A program made the translations under genes and the position numbers. The notes under the pieces are model-generated. The model had not been told where the DNA came from. It saw nothing but the letters and a program-made list of their open reading frames with translations, and did not search any database. A DNA stretch of 43,382 bases from JBIYSM02 sp044759095 (lineage in GTDB: Bacteria > Bacillota > Bacilli > Brevibacillales > Brevibacillaceae), in contig NZ_JBIYSM020000040.1 in assembly GCF_044759095.2 (NCBI RefSeq), forward strand, positions 1 to 43,382. The letters run 5' to 3'. Positions 39,912-43,382 of the stretch are shown here, in pieces (position 1 is the stretch's first letter; the number at the start of each line of letters is the position of its first letter).

Positions 39912-41660
39912 TTGAGTTTGCCGTTGGGCATGTCTCCTCGCCCCAAACGAAAACATAAGCTGTTCACGTCACTTAAGGTGGCAGTGATTGCGACCGCTGT
40001 CGGGGTGGCAGCCGCTTGTGCCTGGTTTGCCTTGCAACTGCCATCAACAGAGCGGGTTGCTCCGTATGACGGCCGCAAAGACGTGATTGTGTTCCAGGGC
40101 GAGGCGTATGCTGCGTCGTATCGGTTGGAAGAAGAGCAGCTGATGCTTCCGTTTGATTTTATCAAGGAGCATGTCGATCCGATTTTGTTCTGGGACGAGC
40201 CGAGCCGCTCGGTCATCGTGACGACGAAAGACAAGGTGCTGCGGATGGAGAGCGACCAACTTGTCGCCTATCTCAACAAACGGCCCGTCGACCTGCGCGT
40301 TCCGGTCAAGGACGTCAACGGTGTCCGATATCTGCCGGTGGCTCCGTTGGAAAAGCTGTATCCGCTTGTCCTGACGCATAAAAAGGAGAGCGGGGTTCTC
40401 TTGGTGGAGAAAGCGGGGTACGCCGTTCAGCAGGGGAAAGTGGCAATACCGGGGGAGGAGAAGAATCCTCAGCCGCAATTTGTGAGAACGGGCAATTCTG
40501 CCAAGAAACCGATCGTGGCTGAGCTGCAGCCGGGATCAGTGGTCGATATTCTCGGGGAAGATGCGGGCTGGTACCGCGTTCTCACCGACGACGGCATTGC
40601 CGGTTTTCTGCCAAAGGAGGCCGTGGTCCTGACAGATATTCGCCAGGTGATTCTTCCCCAGCCCAGTCAGCAAACGACTGCGTGGAAGCCGATCGGAGCC
40701 AAGGTAAATCTGGTGTGGGAGCACGTCGTCAACCGTAATCCAAATCTTTCGGATATTGGAACAATGCCGGGAGTCAATGTAGTTTCTCCTACCTGGTTTG
40801 AGCTAAAGGACGACCAGGCAACATTGGAAAACAAGGCCGATCCTGCGTACGTGCAGTGGGCACACAAGCGGGGGTACCAGGTCTGGGGTCTGGTGTCAAA
40901 CGGCTTTCATCCCGATTGGACAAAGGCGGTTCTTGGCAGCTACCAGCTCCGGGAAAAACTGATTGCCCAGATTTTGCATTATGCTCGCCTGTACGATCTG
41001 GATGGAATCAACCTGGACTTTGAAAATGTCTACCTCGATGACAAAGAGCGGTTGGTTCAATTTGTCCGGGAACTGACGCCTTTCCTGCATGAGCAAGGTC
41101 TGACGGTGTCAATGGATGTGACAATCAAATCGAGCAGCGACAGATGGTCCCGTTTTTATGACCGGGCAGCACTGGCCCAGGTGGTCGACTACATCGCGGT
41201 CATGACCTATGATGAGCATTGGGCAACCAGTCCCAAGGCAGGTTCGGTCGCGTCCCTTCCGTGGACCGAACAGGGATTAAAAGGCGTTCTCGAAGAGGTG
41301 CCGAACAAAAAACTGCTGCTGGGTGTGCCTTTTTACACCCGTTTGTGGAAGGAAGAAAAGCAGCCGGACGGCAGTGTGAAGGTTACCTCCAAGGCACTCT
41401 CCATGATGCGCGCGGAAGAATGGGTAAAGCAGCGCAACCTGACTCCGCAGCCGGATGCGGCCTCCGGGCAATTGTTTGTCAGCTACAATGACCCGACGGA
41501 CCGGGCTGTTTATAAAATGTGGCTGGAAGACGAGACATCCATGCAAAAGCGAATGGCTCTCGTGAAGAAGTACAATCTGGCCGGTGTGGCGGCGTGGCGC
41601 CGCGGTTTCGAACAGGCAGAGATCTGGTCGGCAATCGAATCGGGATTGAACACAAAGTAA
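39912..41660 (+). CDS. Spore-type GH18 glycoside hydrolase with N-terminal membrane anchor and SH3 domain
   Basis: The 582-residue protein has a single membrane segment at about 23-43 (VAVIATAVGVAAACAWFAL). A copper-amine-oxidase-N-like region follows at about 50-170. A bacterial SH3 domain (about 190-235: VVDILGEDAGWYRVLTDDGI) precedes the GH18 barrel at about 255-575. The catalytic motif is DGINLDFEN, the DGxNxDxE form seen in the YaaH/YdhD group of spore peptidoglycan-active enzymes, and VMTYDEHW is also conserved. It likely cleaves cell-wall or cortex glycan, perhaps in sporulation or germination. The TTG start at 39912 has GGGGGG 9 nt upstream, whereas the ATG at 39930 has no SD. Confidence 0.85.
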   Translation: MSLPLGMSPRPKRKHKLFTSLKVAVIATAVGVAAACAWFALQLPSTERVAPYDGRKDVIVFQGEAYAASYRLEEEQLMLPFDFIKEHVDPILFWDEPSRSVIVTTKDKVLRMESDQLVAYLNKRPVDLRVPVKDVNGVRYLPVAPLEKLYPLVLTHKKESGVLLVEKAGYAVQQGKVAIPGEEKNPQPQFVRTGNSAKKPIVAELQPGSVVDILGEDAGWYRVLTDDGIAGFLPKEAVVLTDIRQVILPQPSQQTTAWKPIGAKVNLVWEHVVNRNPNLSDIGTMPGVNVVSPTWFELKDDQATLENKADPAYVQWAHKRGYQVWGLVSNGFHPDWTKAVLGSYQLREKLIAQILHYARLYDLDGINLDFENVYLDDKERLVQFVRELTPFLHEQGLTVSMDVTIKSSSDRWSRFYDRAALAQVVDYIAVMTYDEHWATSPKAGSVASLPWTEQGLKGVLEEVPNKKLLLGVPFYTRLWKEEKQPDGSVKVTSKALSMMRAEEWVKQRNLTPQPDAASGQLFVSYNDPTDRAVYKMWLEDETSMQKRMALVKKYNLAGVAAWRRGFEQAEIWSAIESGLNTK

Positions 41661-41663
41661 GCA

Positions 41664-41699
41664 AAAGCCACCTTCTCCCGTACGGAGATAGGTGGCTTT
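41664..41699. terminator. Terminator between the GH18 and ygzB-like genes
   Basis: AAAGCCACCTTCTCC (41664-41678) pairs with GGAGATAGGTGGCTTT (41684-41699), with one bulged T. T tracts on both strands are short. Confidence 0.6.
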
Positions 41700-41717
41700 A
41701 TGCTTGAGTTGGCTGGC

Positions 41718-42077
41718 TTATGCTTTCTTTTCCTGGGCACGCTCTTCGTCCAGACGCAAAGGCTGGCCGCAGAACATGCAGGCGTCCTCTTTTCCCAACA
41801 TCTTCGTCGCCTTATGGCACGATGGACACTCCACCACCGGTGCCGAAGTGGAAACCATGCCGGAGATCATATATAGCACCGTTCCGATCATCATCATGAA
41901 AAAGCTGATCATCAAGAGGATAAGGAACAGCATCTGAAAGGAACTTTGGAGTCCGGTGCCGCGAAAATATAGAAAGAATCCCATTCCCACGAACATGAAC
42001 AAAATAGAGAGTCCCATATTCCAGTTTGCCCACGTTCGGATTCGTTTGATTTTGTTCAGGCGTTCAATATTCTTCAT
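41718..42077 (-). CDS. ygzB: YgzB-like UPF0295 membrane protein
   Basis: The 119-residue protein has two transmembrane segments (about 17-35 and 42-65) and a C-terminal zinc ribbon of two CxxC pairs, ECPSCHKATKMLGKEDACMFC. This matches the UPF0295 family of Bacillus subtilis YgzB, which lies next to perR there as well. Function is unknown. Three ATG codons in a row (42083, 42080, 42077) follow AGGAGG, and the last has the best spacing (7 nt). The longer upstream frame from 42284 overlaps the divergent ygxA-like gene and is rejected. Confidence 0.88.
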   Translation of the reverse strand: MKNIERLNKIKRIRTWANWNMGLSILFMFVGMGFFLYFRGTGLQSSFQMLFLILLMISFFMMMIGTVLYMISGMVSTSAPVVECPSCHKATKMLGKEDACMFCGQPLRLDEERAQEKKA

Positions 42078-42195
42078 CATCATTCCTCCTGTCTTCCAGT
42101 ATAGCATACTGTCCATTTGTTTGTTGACAAGCAGGAAACCGGGAAAACATGTAGAATCCATAAGTTCAAAACTGGCGAGGACGGGAGGGCGAGTC

Positions 42196-43056
42196 GTGGA
42201 AACCCAACGTGCATATACACAGGCGTTGTTGCAACGTGCAGATGTGCAATCCGTGCTGGTGGTGCAAAGACACGACATGCCCACTTCTTTTCTCGCGGAA
42301 AAGTGCTACCTGGTTATGGTAAACCGCCCGGATGCGGATATGACAATCAGGCAGTTCGTCTATGATGGAGAGTTTATTTCGGAACAGCAGTTTAGTACGT
42401 GGCAGCTGGAAAAGTGGGCGGTCCATGGAATGAACGAACGGCTGGTCGGGTTGTTCCAACAGGCTGAAATTATTTGGGACAAAGCTGATTATATGAAGGG
42501 GATGAAGCAGCGTCTCCTGCGATTGCCTGCACCATTGCAGAAACAGCGTGTATGTGAAGAGTATTCCGGTCTTTTACGCCGGTACCTGGAGGCAAAAGAT
42601 CTTCTTCAGCAAGGGCTCGCGCTTGACGCTTATCAATCGCTCATGCTGGCTCTTCGGGCTTGGGCTAGACTGATTGTCAGCGAAGCAGGTGAACAGCCAC
42701 AAACCGCCATCTGGTTGCAGGTTAAGCAGCTCGATTCCGCTGTGTACAAGCTTTACGAAGAATTGTCGGCGAGCAGTGAGACAGTGGAAAAGAGAATTGA
42801 ACTGCTGTTGCTCGCTATTGATTTTTGTCTGACGTCCAAGCTCAGGGAGTGCTCACAGTATGTGCTGGACGTTATGCAATCGAGAAACCGACCGTGGCTT
42901 CTGCAAGAATTGTTGGATCACCCGGTACTCGCCAGAAGCCGCATTGAGCTACCGCTCTTGTTGGAAAAACTGGTTCAACGCTCCATCGTCCAGGAAGTAT
43001 TCCTGCCGTCAATAACGGAACATGTGAATGAAAAAGCTTATCTTTTATCAGGATGA
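42196..43056 (+). CDS. ygxA: YgxA-like nucleotidyltransferase-related protein
   Basis: The 286-residue protein begins with a small nucleotidyltransferase-like region (about 15-75: QSVLVVQRHDMPTSFLAEKCYLVMVNRPDAD) followed by a helical region. The layout matches the Bacillus subtilis YgxA family (NTF-like protein), which lies directly upstream of an rRNA operon there too. The catalytic residues typical of active nucleotidyltransferases are not clear, so activity is uncertain. A GTG start at 42196 follows GGGAGGG by 6 nt, and the longer frame from 41956 runs antisense to ygzB. Its stop lies 16 bp before the rrn promoter -35. Confidence 0.85.
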   Translation: METQRAYTQALLQRADVQSVLVVQRHDMPTSFLAEKCYLVMVNRPDADMTIRQFVYDGEFISEQQFSTWQLEKWAVHGMNERLVGLFQQAEIIWDKADYMKGMKQRLLRLPAPLQKQRVCEEYSGLLRRYLEAKDLLQQGLALDAYQSLMLALRAWARLIVSEAGEQPQTAIWLQVKQLDSAVYKLYEELSASSETVEKRIELLLLAIDFCLTSKLRECSQYVLDVMQSRNRPWLLQELLDHPVLARSRIELPLLLEKLVQRSIVQEVFLPSITEHVNEKAYLLSG

Positions 43057-43072
43057 ATTTTTTTAAATCCTA

Positions 43073-43102
43073 TTGACTTTTCCCTTTCATCCATGCTATA
43101 TT
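43073..43102 (+). promoter_or_regulatory. rRNA operon promoter
   Basis: TTGACT (43073-43078) and TATATT (43097-43102) are separated by 18 bp, about 205 bp before the 16S gene. This is the only convincing promoter I see in the 250-bp stretch 43057-43306. The leader downstream contains a TTACCAC/GTGGTAA hairpin. Confidence 0.75.
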
Positions 43103-43225
43103 AACAAACGTCGCTGCTGATACGAAACGCGGTGGCAAGGTAAAAAATAAAAAATTACCACTTGATCTGATAAGTAGTGATGTGGTAAATTAAAAAAGTC
43201 GCCTCTGGGCGGCAGTAAGAAAAAA

Positions 43226-43240
43226 TGCTCTTTGAAAACT
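43226..43240 (+). promoter_or_regulatory. rRNA antitermination boxA
   Basis: TGCTCTTTGAAAACT matches the Gram-positive rRNA leader boxA (TGYTCTTTGAAAACT), where Nus factors load. Confidence 0.85.
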
Positions 43241-43306
43241 GAACAGCGAAGCGTTTTAAACAGCCAAGCAAACATGGTTTTGAACCTTGATCAATTTCTT
43301 TCTAAC

Positions 43307-43382
43307 TTTATTGGAGAGTTTGATCCTGGCTCAGGACGAACGCTGGCGGCGTGCCTAATACATGCAAGTCGAGCGAGTCCCT
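43307..43382 (+). rRNA. rrs: 16S ribosomal RNA, 5' end, cut by window edge
   Basis: TTTATTGGAGAGTTTGATCC followed by TGGCTCAGGACGAACGCTGG and the GCCTAATACATGCAAGTCGA segment are the universal first bases of bacterial 16S rRNA. About 76 nt are visible, ending GCGAGTCCCT. This start of variable region V1 is compatible with Brevibacillus but is too short to prove it. Confidence 0.98.

Overview
The window is a Gram-positive, spore-former-type chromosome segment, most likely Brevibacillus or a close relative in the Paenibacillaceae/Brevibacillaceae. The evidence is strong Shine-Dalgarno sequences, frequent GTG/TTG starts, sigma-A promoters, PerR, a cre-type site and the 5' end of a 16S rRNA gene at the right edge. 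The genus is inferred from general character and the first 16S bases, not from a search. No phage or CRISPR was seen. The only hint of mobile DNA is at the extreme left: a possible transposase C-terminus, then an exact 128-bp tandem duplication of a hairpin-rich element.

Positions 455-20903 form a catabolic island. It holds a 3-hydroxyisobutyrate-dehydrogenase-like enzyme, an aminotransferase and aldehyde dehydrogenase pair, and two similar blocks. Each block has a CdaR/PucR-type regulator divergent from an oxidative enzyme. Block 1 is CdaR-1 / FAD amine oxidase-like protein plus a LivK-like binding lipoprotein. Block 2 is CdaR-2 / Rieske oxygenase plus an amino-acid permease. Next comes one long operon: 3-hydroxyacyl-CoA dehydrogenase, IclR regulator, CoA-transferase A and B, enoyl-CoA hydratase, acyl-CoA dehydrogenase, thiolase, D-2-hydroxyacid dehydrogenase and a D-malate/tartrate-type dehydrogenase. 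Together this looks like uptake, oxidative deamination or demethylation and beta-oxidation-like breakdown of an amino acid, betaine or carnitine-like compound. The substrate cannot be read from sequence alone. The oxygenase reductase and the transporter membrane/ATPase subunits are not in the window.

Positions 20970-28173, all on the minus strand, hold a YugP-type zinc metallopeptidase, a 1509-residue glutamate synthase large subunit, a previously uncalled 46-codon gene and hemL (gsaB). Positions 28360-30949 are an ABC-2 exporter of one ATPase and two permeases. An FMN riboswitch with a downstream terminator then precedes ribU.

Positions 32084-43056 are mostly housekeeping: a HAD phosphatase, an ArsR-like regulator, bcp peroxiredoxin, an M42 peptidase, a methyltransferase, a PduO cobalamin adenosyltransferase, a GNAT protein, an NAD-dependent epimerase, nth, perR with a PerR-like box, a spore-type GH18 protein, and YgzB- and YgxA-like genes. 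The rRNA operon promoter and leader and the first 76 bases of 16S rRNA close the window. The order gsaB ... bcp (ygaF) ... perR - ygzB - ygxA - rrn recalls the Bacillus subtilis gsaB-ygaF-perR-ygzB-ygxA-rrnD neighbourhood, here expanded by inserted genes.
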